From Streptomyces griseus subsp. griseus (GTDB taxonomy: Bacteria > Actinomycetota > Actinomycetes > Streptomycetales > Streptomycetaceae), in the NCBI RefSeq assembly GCF_003610995.1, contig NZ_CP032543.1:4774001-4838000 (forward strand): 64,000 nucleotides of DNA. The letters are read 5' to 3'. This document shows, piece after piece, positions 41,676 through 50,540 of the stretch. The notes beneath the pieces were generated by a model. It ran no database searches. It was not told the DNA's origin and saw only the letters and a program-made list of their open reading frames with translations. A program made the position numbers and the translations under genes. Position 1 is the stretch's first letter. Every line of letters starts with the position of its first letter.

Positions 41676-43298
41676 TCACGGGCCCGGGGCGTCGTCCAGC
41701 TGGAGGGCGAGCAGCGCGATGTCGTCCTCCTTGTCCTCGCCGAACGAGCCGAGGAGGACGTCGCACAGCGCCTCCAGCTCCCGGGGGCCCGCCAGGGTCG
41801 CGGAGCGGAACGCGGCCAGGCTGTCGTCGAGGTTCTGGGTGCGCACCTCCACCAGCCCGTCGGTGATCAGCAGGATGCGGGTGCCCGGGGCGACCGGGTG
41901 GACGCGGGCGGGCGGGTGCGGGAGGCGGAGGCCCAGCAGCGGGCCGTGCTCGTGGAGGTAGGCGGCGGTGGAGTCGGGGGCGAGCAGGAGGGGCGGGATG
42001 TGACCGGCGTTGGCGACGTGGATCCGGCTGCCGTCCGGGTCGACCAGGACGAGGCAGAGCGTCACGGTGAGGCCGGGCCGGGTGTGGGCGAGGAGGGCGT
42101 CGAGGCGCTCCAGCACATGGTGGGGCGGGTGGCCCTCCAGGGCGTAGGCGCGCAGCGCGTGGCGGATCTCGCCCATGACCGTCGCGGCCACCAGCGAGTG
42201 CCCGGCCACGTCTCCGATGGCCAGGAGCAGCCCGTCCGGCGTCTCCAGTGCCTCGTAGAAGTCGCCGCCGATCTCCGCGTGGTCGGAGGCCGGGAGGTAG
42301 CGCACGGCGAGCGAGACACCCGGTACGGACGGCAGCCGGTCCGGCAGGAAGGTGCGCTGGAGGGCGAGCGCGAGGGCGTGCTCCTCGTTGAAGGTACGCA
42401 GCGCCTCCAGGGCCAGCGCACAGGCGTTGACGAGCTGCTGGAGGAGCTCGCGCTCGTCGGTGCCGTCGGCCGCCCAGGCGGGTACGGCGACGCAGACGGG
42501 CGGCCGGTTGCGCTTGGTCCGGGCCACCACCAGGACGACGTCCCCCTCGATCGGGTCGAGAGGCAGCATCGCCTTCCAGTGGCTGTGCGGTATCGCCGTG
42601 ACCTCGATGCCGGAGTCACCGCCGAGCGATGAGGAGGCCAGCCGGTCCAGCAGTTCGGCCGCGGCCGGCACGGAGACCGGGGCCGCGTCGGGGCCGGCGG
42701 CGTGGCTGTGCACCGGCTGCCCCTGCGGGCTCAGGAAGACCGCGGTGGCGGGCGCGGACATCAGGGCGGCGGCGCCACCGGTCGCCGCGGCGCTGAAGGA
42801 GTGGAAGCCGACGGCCCGGTAGACGTCCAGGGTCGCCCGGTTCAGCGCGGCCAGCCGCAGGGTCAGCAGCTCCGCCCGGCGCCTGGCACGCGCGTAGCGC
42901 AGGGCGGCCGTCACGGTGGCCAGGAACTCGCCCGGGTCGATGGGCTGGTCCAGATAGGCGTCCGCGCCCCGGCTGAGCCCCTCCGTGTGGTCCTCGGCGT
43001 TGACGGCGACGGCCGAGACGTGGATGACCGGCAGGGAGGCGGTGCGCGCGTCGGCCTTGATCCGCTCGCAGACCTCGAAGCCGGTCATGTCCGGGAGCTG
43101 CACGTCGATGACGGCCGCTTCCGGCAGCGGGCGGTCGGCCGAAGCGAGCAGGGCCAGCCCCGCCGTGCCGTCGGCCGCGCCCACGACCGTGTGCCCGGCG
43201 CGGGTGAGCCAGCTCGTGAGGATGTAGCGGTTGGTCTCGTCGTCGTCGATCACCAGGACGGTTCCTGGCGCGCTGTCGACGCGGGCGGTGTCGGTCAC
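41676..43298 (-). CDS. Receiver-GAF-PP2C phosphatase (RsbU-like)
   Basis: A 540-aa protein: a receiver domain at residues 12-130 (IDDDETNRYIL; phosphoacceptor Asp65 in AVIDVQLPDM), a middle GAF-like region (about 145-300) and a C-terminal PP2C/SpoIIE phosphatase (about 320-535) with EIGGDFYEAL, AIGDVAGHS, LLITDGLVEVR and EDDIALLAL, which supply the metal-binding Asp residues. This is the RsbU/Rre1-like output type that dephosphorylates an anti-anti-sigma factor. Its GTG start overlaps the upstream kinase stop by 4 nt. Probably controlled by the histidine kinase encoded before it. Confidence 0.9.
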   Translation of the reverse strand: MTDTARVDSAPGTVLVIDDDETNRYILTSWLTRAGHTVVGAADGTAGLALLASADRPLPEAAVIDVQLPDMTGFEVCERIKADARTASLPVIHVSAVAVNAEDHTEGLSRGADAYLDQPIDPGEFLATVTAALRYARARRRAELLTLRLAALNRATLDVYRAVGFHSFSAAATGGAAALMSAPATAVFLSPQGQPVHSHAAGPDAAPVSVPAAAELLDRLASSSLGGDSGIEVTAIPHSHWKAMLPLDPIEGDVVLVVARTKRNRPPVCVAVPAWAADGTDERELLQQLVNACALALEALRTFNEEHALALALQRTFLPDRLPSVPGVSLAVRYLPASDHAEIGGDFYEALETPDGLLLAIGDVAGHSLVAATVMGEIRHALRAYALEGHPPHHVLERLDALLAHTRPGLTVTLCLVLVDPDGSRIHVANAGHIPPLLLAPDSTAAYLHEHGPLLGLRLPHPPARVHPVAPGTRILLITDGLVEVRTQNLDDSLAAFRSATLAGPRELEALCDVLLGSFGEDKEDDIALLALQLDDAPGP

Positions 43299-44677
43299 GG
43301 GTCGGTCTCCGGGGCGGGTGCGGACGGCGGGGGCGCGGGCACGAAGGGCAGCTCGACCTCGACCCGGGTACCCGCTCCGGGGGCGCTCGACAACCGGAGC
43401 GTGCCGCCGAGGAGTTCGGCGAGCGTCCGGGCGTACGGGAGTCCGAGGCCGGTGCCCCGGTGGACCCGCTGGAGCGGCCCGCGCACCTGGTAGAACTCCT
43501 CGAACACCTGGGCCAGTTCGTCCTCCGGGATACCGACGCCGGTGTCGGTGACGGTGAAGGCCATCCACGGAGGTTCCACCCGGAGCTCCACCCGGACCTC
43601 GCCCTCCTCGGTGAACTTCAGGGCGTTGGAGAGCAGGTTGCGCAGGATGCGGGTCAGCAGGGCCTCGTCGGTGAGCGCCACCGGGAAGGCCGCGGGCTCC
43701 GGCATCAGCAGGGTGACGCCGGACGCCCCCGTCCCGCGCATCACGGCACCCAGCTGGGCCAGCAGCGCCCGCAGATCGGTCGGCGCCGTGATGACCTCCA
43801 GCTGGCCCGCCTCCGCCTTCGCCACGTCCAGCAGGTCGCCGACCAGCGAGAGCAGGGACTGCCCGGAGGCGTCGATGAGGGAGAGCTGCCGCCGCTGCTC
43901 GTCGGTGAGCGGGGCGGAGCCGGGGGCCAGCAACAGCCGGGTGAGGGCCACCATCGCGTTCACCGGCGTGCGGAGCTCATGGCTGATGTTGCGCCAGAAC
44001 CGCGTCTTGGCCTCGCTGGTCTCGCGCAGCCGCGCGGACTTCTCCTCCAGCTCGGCGTGGAGGGCCACGACCCCGCTGTTGGTCTCCTCCAGCTCCTGCG
44101 ACAGCTCGGTGTACAGGGCCAGGACGCCCCGGTTGGTCTCCTCCAGCTCCTCGTTGAGCCGGCGCATCTCCTCGCGCTGGGCCCGGGTCTCCTCCAGGGC
44201 GGTGATCAGGTCGCGGGTCTGGGCCCGCAGGTCGTCGGAGAGGGTCGGGGAGGCGTGCCGGCTCAGCGCCTCCCGCGCCCCGCGCCGTACGTCCGGCCCG
44301 TCCGCCCAGCTCGCGGGCAGCGGATGCTCGGCGACGATCCGTCCCCCCGGGGCGGCGGGCTCGTGGCGGACGCGGTGCAGCAGCCGGGCGGCCGGTTCGA
44401 GATCCGGGTCCGCCTTCGTACCGCCCGTCCACGCGAAGACGACCGAGAGCACCGGCTCCCGGCCCACCGGCAGGGCGAAGGACACGGTCAGGCCCGCGCA
44501 GCCGAGCCGGTCGCGGCCCAGCTCGCTCAGCGCGGTGGCGACGCGCATCTGGTCCTGCCGGTCCATCCCCAGGGCCGCCGCCGCGCTCTGGCCGGTGCGG
44601 CGCAGGGCGAAGACGTCCTGCGCCGTGGTCAGTTCGTACGCTGCGAGGATGGCCGGGTCCGGTACGCCCCCGCTCAC
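43295..44677 (-). CDS. Histidine kinase with RsbT-like N-terminal segment
   Basis: A 460-aa soluble sensor kinase. Residues 1 to about 95 resemble the first half of an RsbT/RsbW-type ATPase (MRVATALSELGRDRLG). A coiled coil follows (about 150-215), containing two copies of ELEETN(R/S)GV(L/V)AL. The kinase core shows FWRNISHELRTPVNAMVAL (phosphoacceptor His), ILRNLLSNALKFTEEG (N box), VTDTGVGIPEDEL and GTGLGLPYARTLAE. No membrane segment or periplasmic sensor, so it probably takes its signal from the partner-switch proteins encoded upstream. Start and stop both overlap neighbours by 4 nt. Confidence 0.88.
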   Translation of the reverse strand: MSGGVPDPAILAAYELTTAQDVFALRRTGQSAAAALGMDRQDQMRVATALSELGRDRLGCAGLTVSFALPVGREPVLSVVFAWTGGTKADPDLEPAARLLHRVRHEPAAPGGRIVAEHPLPASWADGPDVRRGAREALSRHASPTLSDDLRAQTRDLITALEETRAQREEMRRLNEELEETNRGVLALYTELSQELEETNSGVVALHAELEEKSARLRETSEAKTRFWRNISHELRTPVNAMVALTRLLLAPGSAPLTDEQRRQLSLIDASGQSLLSLVGDLLDVAKAEAGQLEVITAPTDLRALLAQLGAVMRGTGASGVTLLMPEPAAFPVALTDEALLTRILRNLLSNALKFTEEGEVRVELRVEPPWMAFTVTDTGVGIPEDELAQVFEEFYQVRGPLQRVHRGTGLGLPYARTLAELLGGTLRLSSAPGAGTRVEVELPFVPAPPPSAPAPETDP

Positions 44678-45759
44678 CAGGCGCCCTTCACGACCAGGAT
44701 CCCCGCGTCGTCGCGGCGGACCCCCGCCTCGCGCAGCAGCTGGCCCGCCATCACGGCCGGGCTGTGCCGGAGCAGACCGGGCAGGTCGTCGGCCTTCCAC
44801 CGCTCGGTCAGCCCGTCGGAGTGCATGACCAGCGCTCCGCCGGGCTTCAAGGGCAGTTCGAAGGTGCGCAGGCTGCGCATCTGCTGCCCGACGATGCCCG
44901 GTGCGGACAGCAGCCCGTTACGCGACTCGGGCCCGAGCAGCACACCGCTCACGTTCCCGATGCCGCAGTAGAGGAGCCGCCCATGGGCCGGCTCGATCCG
45001 GGCCACCGCCACCGCGCCGCCCCGGGTGCCGCGCAGCGCCGCGTGGATGTCGCGCAGCAGGCCCTCCGGGTGGCGGGCCGTGCTCCGCCGGAACGCCGCC
45101 ACCGCGGCCTCGGAGGCGAGCGCGGCGAGCGGTCCGTGGCCCAGCCCGTCGCAGAGCATGGCCAGGACCGCCGGCTCGGCGGACGGGGCGGAGCCGCCGC
45201 CGGAGGGGCGGGACTCTTCCGTAGCGCCTTCGTCCACGCGTACGGCCCAGGCGTCGCCGCAGCTCGTCTCGCCGCTGATGGGCCGGGTCAGCCCCGAGGC
45301 GACCGACGGCACACCGCCGGTCGGCGCCGCCCCGGCCTCGCGCGCCCAGAACTGCGCGGCCATGACCGTGCCCCGGCCCGGCAGGGAGTGGATGTCGAAG
45401 GCGTCGGCGAGCCGGGCCACCGCGCCGAGCCCGATGCCCAGCGTCCCGGCGGAGGAGGCGCCGTCCGACAGCGCCGCCTGGACATCGGCCATGCCGGGGC
45501 CGGTGTCCACGGTGACGAACTCGACACCTGCCTGCTCCGGGGTGCGCAGGACGCGGAGCAGCAGCGCGCCGTCGCTCGCGTGGCGCTGGAGGTTGGTCGC
45601 CGCCTCGGTGACCGCGAGGGCGACCTCGGAGGACCGGTAGGCGTCCAGTCCGATGCGCCGGGCCAGGGTGGCGGCGGCGCCCCGGGCCGCCGATGGCATC
45701 TCGGGAGCGGCGCGGAACCACTCCACGTCCTCGTGGTCCAGCACGGTCGGCGTCGTCAT
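44674..45759 (-). CDS. ATPase-PP2C protein (RsbT-domain plus phosphatase, RsbX-like)
   Basis: A 361-aa two-domain switch protein. The N-terminal ~150 residues are a GHKL/RsbT-like ATPase (EVALAVTEAATNLQRHA, VDTGPGMADV, GTLGIGLGAVARLADAF). The C-terminal ~200 are an RsbX-like PP2C domain (AVLAMLCDGLGHGPLAA, GNVSGVLL, LVMHSDGLTERW, RRDDAGILVV). In stressosome pathways RsbX resets the complex by dephosphorylating RsbS and RsbR. The gene overlaps rsbT-like by 4 nt. Confidence 0.88.
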   Translation of the reverse strand: MTTPTVLDHEDVEWFRAAPEMPSAARGAAATLARRIGLDAYRSSEVALAVTEAATNLQRHASDGALLLRVLRTPEQAGVEFVTVDTGPGMADVQAALSDGASSAGTLGIGLGAVARLADAFDIHSLPGRGTVMAAQFWAREAGAAPTGGVPSVASGLTRPISGETSCGDAWAVRVDEGATEESRPSGGGSAPSAEPAVLAMLCDGLGHGPLAALASEAAVAAFRRSTARHPEGLLRDIHAALRGTRGGAVAVARIEPAHGRLLYCGIGNVSGVLLGPESRNGLLSAPGIVGQQMRSLRTFELPLKPGGALVMHSDGLTERWKADDLPGLLRHSPAVMAGQLLREAGVRRDDAGILVVKGAW

Positions 45760-46178
45760 CGCGCCCACTTGATGATGGTGACGGTGGTGCCGCGCCCCAC
45801 CTCGGTGTCGAGGAAGAACTCGTCGACCAGCCGTCGCGCCCCGCTCAGCCCGAGCCCGAGCCCGCCGCCGGAGGTCCAGCCGTCGGTGAGGGCCAGTTCG
45901 GTGTCGGGTATGCCGGGGCCGGAGTCCTCGAAGACGGCCGCGACGCCGCGCCGCCCGTGCCGTTCCACCGGCCCGGCCCGCATCTCGCCGCCACCGCCGT
46001 ACACCAGGGTGTTCCGGGCCAGTTCGCTGGCGGCCGTGATGAACTTCGTCTGGTCGACCAGGGAGAGCCGGCACGCCTGCGCGAACGTGCGGACCTGCTG
46101 GCGGGAGCGGACCACGTCGTCGTTCTGGGTGATCGGCTGCGTCTGCGGTGGTGTCTCCACCGCCCAGGGGACGCTCAC
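45756..46178 (-). CDS. rsbT: RsbT-like serine kinase
   Basis: A 140-aa GHKL-fold switch kinase. The N box is AASELARNTLVYGGGGEM, the G1 box FEDSGPGIPDTE and the G2 box WTSGGGLGLGLSGARRL. In B. subtilis RsbT is held in the stressosome, phosphorylates RsbS and RsbR upon stress, then leaves to activate RsbU. Length, gene order after RsbS and motifs all fit. Overlaps both neighbours by 4 nt. Confidence 0.92.
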   Translation of the reverse strand: MSVPWAVETPPQTQPITQNDDVVRSRQQVRTFAQACRLSLVDQTKFITAASELARNTLVYGGGGEMRAGPVERHGRRGVAAVFEDSGPGIPDTELALTDGWTSGGGLGLGLSGARRLVDEFFLDTEVGRGTTVTIIKWAR

Positions 46179-46549
46179 GGCAGTTCCGCACCGGTCGCAG
46201 ACCGGCGCAGCAGCGCGAGTCCCTTCTCCAGGTCGAGAGCCGTACGCACCCCGCCCAGCGACAGTCCCAGCTCGACGAGGGTGATGGCCACGGCGGGCCG
46301 CATGCCCACGACCACGGTCTCGGCGTCGAGGAGCCGGGAGATGGAGGCGATCGTGGCCAGCATACGGCCGACGAACGAGTCGACGATCTCGACCGCGGTG
46401 ATGTCGATGACGACCCCCCGGGCGGACCGCGCGACGATCTGCTCCGCCAGGTCCTCCTGGAGGTCCAGGACCGTCTGGTCCTCCAGATCCACCTGGATCG
46501 AGACGAGGAGGATGTCACCGATCCGCAGGACCGGTACCCGCTCGGTCAT
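46175..46549 (-). CDS. rsbS: RsbS-like STAS domain scaffold
   Basis: A 124-aa single STAS-domain protein that forms the stressosome core with RsbR. The phosphorylatable serine is Ser58 in VEIVDSFVGRML, at the position of the RsbS site. LRIGDILLVSIQVDLEDQ at the start and VVVGMRPAVAITLVELGL near residue 85 are typical. Overlaps the RsbR-like gene by 4 nt upstream and rsbT by 4 nt downstream. Confidence 0.92.
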   Translation of the reverse strand: MTERVPVLRIGDILLVSIQVDLEDQTVLDLQEDLAEQIVARSARGVVIDITAVEIVDSFVGRMLATIASISRLLDAETVVVGMRPAVAITLVELGLSLGGVRTALDLEKGLALLRRSATGAELP

Positions 46550-47394
46550 CGCTCGCCGCCCTGACGGGTGACGAGATCGACGCCGGACCTCTTCAGCGCG
46601 TGCTGGAGCGCGTCGGCGAGGGTCGCCTTGGTGACGATGTCACCGAATTCGATGCCGAGCGCCACGATGGTCTGCGCGATCTGCGGGCGGATACCGGAGA
46701 CCGTGCACTCCGCGCCCATCAGCCGGGCCGCGACGACCGTCTTGAGCAGGTGCTGCGCGACCTCGGTGTCCACGGCGGGAACCCCGGTGATGTCGATGAT
46801 GGCCTGCTCGGAGCCGGTGTCCACCAGCGCCTGGAGGAGCTTCTCCATCACCACCTGGGTGCGGGCGGAGTCCAGGGTGCCCACCAGGGGCACGGCGATG
46901 ACGCCGTCCCAGAGCTTCACCACGGGCGTCGAAAGCTCCATGAGCTGGGCGGCCTGCGAGCTGATGATCTCCTCGCGGGTGCGGGTGTACGTCTCGATGG
47001 TGTAGAGCGCCAGGTCGTCGAGTACGCGGCTCAGCCGCAGGTAGGCGGTGGTGTCCGCGGTGGAGTCGTTGCGCATCACCGGCTCCAGCGCCTGCTTCAG
47101 CGCCAGCACGCTGATCGCCGTCTCGCTGGGCGTGAATCCCTGCCGGGCCCGGTTGCGGGACAGCTCCGTCAGCAGCGCCCGCACCTCGGACAGGCTTTCA
47201 CCACGGGTCTCGTCCCCCGCGGCCAGTCCGGACACCAGGGCCTCGTACAGTTCGCGTAGCTCCCGGTCGAGCTCCGCCTTGCTGATACGGCCCTGGAGCG
47301 ATCCGGCGACACCGTCGATCCACTCCGCGGTGGCCTTCTCCCGGTCGGTGGTGAGCAGCTCCACCGGGCCCCTCGGGCTCTTCTGTTGCGCCAT
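46546..47394 (-). CDS. rsbR: RsbR-like stressosome protein
   Basis: A 282-aa stressosome sensor-scaffold. The N-terminal ~150 residues are all-helical and globin-like in many RsbR proteins, or RsbRD-type; no heme-binding residue was identified. The C-terminal STAS domain has IIDITGVPAVDTEVAQHLL and VSGIRPQIAQTIVALGIEF, retaining the two Thr that RsbT phosphorylates in B. subtilis. It is the first gene of the six-gene operon. Upstream, 47395-47454 should hold the promoter and contains a short AT-rich piece (CTAAAAAG). Confidence 0.92.
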   Translation of the reverse strand: MAQQKSPRGPVELLTTDREKATAEWIDGVAGSLQGRISKAELDRELRELYEALVSGLAAGDETRGESLSEVRALLTELSRNRARQGFTPSETAISVLALKQALEPVMRNDSTADTTAYLRLSRVLDDLALYTIETYTRTREEIISSQAAQLMELSTPVVKLWDGVIAVPLVGTLDSARTQVVMEKLLQALVDTGSEQAIIDITGVPAVDTEVAQHLLKTVVAARLMGAECTVSGIRPQIAQTIVALGIEFGDIVTKATLADALQHALKRSGVDLVTRQGGER

Positions 47395-47454
47395 GTCCCG
47401 CCCCTTACCTCTAAAAAGTATCCTTCAGGCAACTCTTCGCGAAGGGTACGGCAA

Positions 47455-47486
47455 GGTCCCCGCCCCTCGTGGCGGGGGCAGGGACC
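47455..47486 (-). terminator. Imperfect hairpin terminator after the MarR gene
   Basis: GGTCCC ... GGGACC with an inner CGCC/GGCG stem spans 47455-47486, between the MarR gene stop and the stressosome operon start. Confidence 0.5.
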
Positions 47487-47506
47487 GGAGGGCTCGGGCG
47501 CGGGGG

Positions 47507-48034
47507 TCAGTCGCCCGGCGGCTGGTGCGCGGCCTGGCGGGCGGCCAGCGAACCGTTGAACCGGGTGAGCAGCGCGCAGAAGGTGTCCCGTTCCTCCTGC
47601 GTCCAGCCGTCCGTCACCTGCGACATCAGCTCACGCCGGGAGGCGCGGACCTCTTCCAGGCGGGCCTGGCCGCGCGGGGAGAGCTGGAGCACGACGGCCC
47701 GCCCGTCCTCCGGGTGCGAGGTCCGCTTGACCAGCCCGGTGTCCACGAGCGGGGCCACCTGCCGGGTCACGGTCGAGGAGTCGATCCCCATGCCCGCGGC
47801 GAGCGCCTTGACGCCCATCGGGCCTTCCTTGTCCAGGCGGTTCAGCAGCAGGTACGCCGCCCGGTCCATCGAGTTGCGGACCTGGCCGACACCGCCGAGG
47901 CGGGTCTGCTCGGCACGGCGGGCGAAGACCGCCACCTGGTGCTGGAGGGAGTCCAGCAGGCGGTCGGGGCCCGGGTGTTCGGGGGCGGTGCCCCCGGAAG
48001 GAGACGCAGCAGTCGTCATGTCCTGAGGGGGCAT
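47507..48034 (-). CDS. MarR family transcriptional regulator
   Basis: A 175-aa MarR-type repressor. The winged helix is clear: RAAYLLLNRLDKEGPMGVKA, AAGMGIDSSTVTRQVAPLVD (recognition helix), TGLVKRTSHPEDGRAVVLQLS (wing). A Pro/Gly-rich N-terminal arm precedes it. ATG 48034 or ATG 48019 may be the start. It is divergent from threonine dehydratase, with a palindrome in between, and may autoregulate. Effector unknown. Confidence 0.88.
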   Translation of the reverse strand: MPPQDMTTAASPSGGTAPEHPGPDRLLDSLQHQVAVFARRAEQTRLGGVGQVRNSMDRAAYLLLNRLDKEGPMGVKALAAGMGIDSSTVTRQVAPLVDTGLVKRTSHPEDGRAVVLQLSPRGQARLEEVRASRRELMSQVTDGWTQEERDTFCALLTRFNGSLAARQAAHQPPGD

Positions 48035-48176
48035 GGCTGGAAGCTCTCTTCGTGCGGTGTCGGATGGGTGGGGGACAGAGTACGCGGCCCCGGGGCAACG
48101 CGTACCAGTGCCGCACAAACCTGCGGACACCACCGCAGGCCGCCATGGGACAAGTCTGCCGCGACCGCTCCGAGCT

Positions 48177-48187
48177 GCAAGACTTGC
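48177..48187. promoter_or_regulatory. Palindrome GCAAG-A-CTTGC between marR and ilvA
   Basis: An 11-bp symmetric site immediately before the ilvA start (ATG 48192). A related CAAGTCTG lies at about 48151. It could be the binding site of the MarR protein encoded divergently. Confidence 0.45.
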
Positions 48188-48191
48188 GGGC

Positions 48192-49421
48192 ATGATGTTC
48201 CGCGCGACCTCCCGGCACCCGGCCCTGATCCTCGACGATGTCCGGGGCGCGCAGAAAATGCTGTCCGGGGTGGCCAGAGTGACCGCCCTGGAGGGCAGCC
48301 GGCACCTGACCGAGCTGGTCGGCGCCCCCGTCCACCTCAAGTGCGAGAACCTCCAGCGCACCGGCTCCTTCAAACTGCGCGGCGCCTACGTCCGCATCTC
48401 CGGCCTCACCCCGGTGGAGCGGGCGGCCGGGGTGGTCGCCGCGAGCGCCGGGAACCACGCCCAGGGCGTCGCGCTCGCCTCCTCCCTCCTCGGTGTGCGC
48501 TCCACCGTCTTCATGCCCGTCGGCGCACCGCTCCCCAAGGTCGCCGCGACCCAGGAGTACGGGGCCGAGGTGCGGCTGCACGGACAGGTCGTCGACGAGA
48601 CGCTGGCCGCCGCCCAGGAGTACGCGGAGCGGACCGGCGCGGTCTTCATCCACCCCTTCGACCACCCCGACATCATCGCGGGCCAGGGCACGGTCGGGCT
48701 GGAGATCCTGGAGCAGTGCCCCGAGGTCCGCACCATCGTCGTCGGTATCGGCGGCGGCGGACTCGCGGCCGGGATCGCCGTCGCGGTCAAGGCGCTGCGC
48801 CCCGACATCCGGATCGTCGGCGTCCAGGCCGAGGGCGCCGCCGCCTACCCGCCCTCGCTCGCCGCCGGCCGCCCGGTCTCCCTCGACGACCCGGTCACCA
48901 TGGCCGACGGCATCAAGGTGGGGCGCCCCGGCGACGTCCCCTTCGCGGTGATCGAGGAGCTGGTCGACGAGGTGCGGACCGTCACCGAGAACGAGCTCTC
49001 CAGCGCGCTGCTGCTCTGCCTGGAGCGGGCCAAGCTGGTGGTGGAGCCGGCCGGGGCGAGCCCGGTGGCCGCGCTGCTCAGCGACCCGGCGGCGTTCCGG
49101 GGGCCGGTGGTGGCGGTGCTCTCGGGCGGCAACGTGGACCCGCTGCTGATGCAGCGCGTCCTGCGCCACGGGATGTCCGCCGCCGGCCGCTACCTCAGCC
49201 TGCGGCTGCGGCTCACCGACCGCCCGGGGGCCCTGGCCACCCTGCTGGCCGCACTGACCGTGGCCGACGCCAATGTGCTGGACATCGGCCATGTGCGCAC
49301 CGACCCGCGCCTGGGCCTGACCGAGGTGGAGGTGGACCTCCACCTGGAGACCAAGGGCCCCCGCCACTGCGAAGAGGTCGAGGCGGCGCTGCGCGCGGAG
49401 GGGTACCGGGTCATCGGCTGA
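48192..49421 (+). CDS. ilvA: Threonine ammonia-lyase (dehydratase) with ACT domain
   Basis: A 410-aa PLP enzyme that deaminates threonine to 2-oxobutyrate. The PLP lysine is in LQRTGSFKLRGAY; other landmarks are AASAGNHAQGVA, GIGGGGLAAGIAVAVK and VVEPAGASPVAAL, with the C-terminal ACT domain (RLRLTDRPGALATLLAAL, DVLDIGHVR-like NVLDIGHVR). The single ACT domain fits either biosynthetic or catabolic (TdcB-like) enzymes. No ribosome-binding site is seen, so it may be leaderless or start at ATG 48195. Confidence 0.9.
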   Translation: MMFRATSRHPALILDDVRGAQKMLSGVARVTALEGSRHLTELVGAPVHLKCENLQRTGSFKLRGAYVRISGLTPVERAAGVVAASAGNHAQGVALASSLLGVRSTVFMPVGAPLPKVAATQEYGAEVRLHGQVVDETLAAAQEYAERTGAVFIHPFDHPDIIAGQGTVGLEILEQCPEVRTIVVGIGGGGLAAGIAVAVKALRPDIRIVGVQAEGAAAYPPSLAAGRPVSLDDPVTMADGIKVGRPGDVPFAVIEELVDEVRTVTENELSSALLLCLERAKLVVEPAGASPVAALLSDPAAFRGPVVAVLSGGNVDPLLMQRVLRHGMSAAGRYLSLRLRLTDRPGALATLLAALTVADANVLDIGHVRTDPRLGLTEVEVDLHLETKGPRHCEEVEAALRAEGYRVIG

Positions 49422-49565
49422 CCGTCCGGATTCCGCTAGCTTGGCCGGCTCTCGATATTCACCGCGCGGTGAGGCCCCGCGAATCCTAGGATCACTCCCG
49501 AAGCCAGGTGACGAGAAGCCACGTGGCGCGCACGTACCCAGAACGAGCGACGGGGGAGTCCCTCT

Positions 49566-50540
49566 ATGCCAGGTGCGATCCACGCCGAAGGCCTGGTGAA
49601 GACCTTCGGTGACGTACGAGCCCTGGACGGGGTCGACCTCGATGTTCCCGAGGGCACCGTCCTCGGGCTGCTCGGACCCAACGGCGCGGGCAAGACGACC
49701 GCCGTACGGGTCCTGACCACCCTCCTGCGCCCCGACAGCGGAGCTGCGTTCGTGGCCGGGATCGATGTGCTGAAGAAGCCCAACGAGGTACGCCGCTCCA
49801 TCGGGCTCTCCGGGCAGTTCGCCGCGGTCGACGAGTATCTGACCGGCCGCGAGAACCTCCAGATGGTCGGGCAGCTCTACCAGATGAGCGCCCGCGACGC
49901 GAAGGCCCGGGCGGGCGTCCTGCTGGAGCGGTTCAACCTCGCCGACGCCGCCGACCGTACGGCCAAGACGTACTCCGGCGGCATGCGCCGCCGCCTCGAC
50001 CTCGCGGCCGCCCTGGTCGTCTCGCCGCCCGTGATGTTCATGGACGAGCCGACCACCGGCCTCGACCCGCGCAACCGGCAGCAGCTCTGGGACGTCATCG
50101 AGGACCTGGTGGCGGGCGGTACGACGCTGCTGCTGACCACGCAGTACCTGGAGGAGGCCGACCGCCTCGCCAACGACATCTGCGTCATCGACCACGGTCA
50201 GGTCATCGCCCGCGGCACCTCCGACGAGCTCAAGGCCCGCACCGGCGGCGAGCGCGTCGAGGTCGTCGTGCACCGCCCCGACGAGATCGAACCCGCCCGT
50301 TCCGTGCTGACCACCCTCGGCAAGGGCGAGGTCAGCGTCGTACGGCTCTCGCGCAAGCTGACCGTCCCGGTGAGCGGCGGGGCCAAGCTGCTCGCCGAGA
50401 TCATCCGCGAGCTGGACGGCAGCGGCGTGGAGATCGACGACATCGCCCTGCGCCGCCCGACCCTGGACGACGTCTTCCTCTCGCTCACGGGCCACGCGGC
50501 CGAGGCCCACGACAACGACGGCAAGGAGGAGACCCCGTGA
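49566..50540 (+). CDS. ABC transporter ATP-binding protein (DrrA type)
   Basis: A 324-aa ATPase of the daunorubicin-resistance/DrrA exporter family. Walker A GPNGAGKTT, Q loop SGQFAAVDEYL, signature YSGGMRRRLDLAAAL, Walker B VMFMDEPTTGLD and switch His region LLLTTQYLEEADRLA are all present, with the DrrA-type C-terminal extension (about 225-320). It pairs with the permease whose GTG start overlaps its stop by 4 nt. Likely an efflux pump for a lipophilic drug or metabolite; substrate unknown. Confidence 0.93.
   Translation: MPGAIHAEGLVKTFGDVRALDGVDLDVPEGTVLGLLGPNGAGKTTAVRVLTTLLRPDSGAAFVAGIDVLKKPNEVRRSIGLSGQFAAVDEYLTGRENLQMVGQLYQMSARDAKARAGVLLERFNLADAADRTAKTYSGGMRRRLDLAAALVVSPPVMFMDEPTTGLDPRNRQQLWDVIEDLVAGGTTLLLTTQYLEEADRLANDICVIDHGQVIARGTSDELKARTGGERVEVVVHRPDEIEPARSVLTTLGKGEVSVVRLSRKLTVPVSGGAKLLAEIIRELDGSGVEIDDIALRRPTLDDVFLSLTGHAAEAHDNDGKEETP

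Noticed and set aside
47631..50510. 959-codon minus frame opposite ilvA and the ABC ATPase gene
   Set aside because: Antisense shadow; the plus-strand PLP and ABC motifs are unambiguous.
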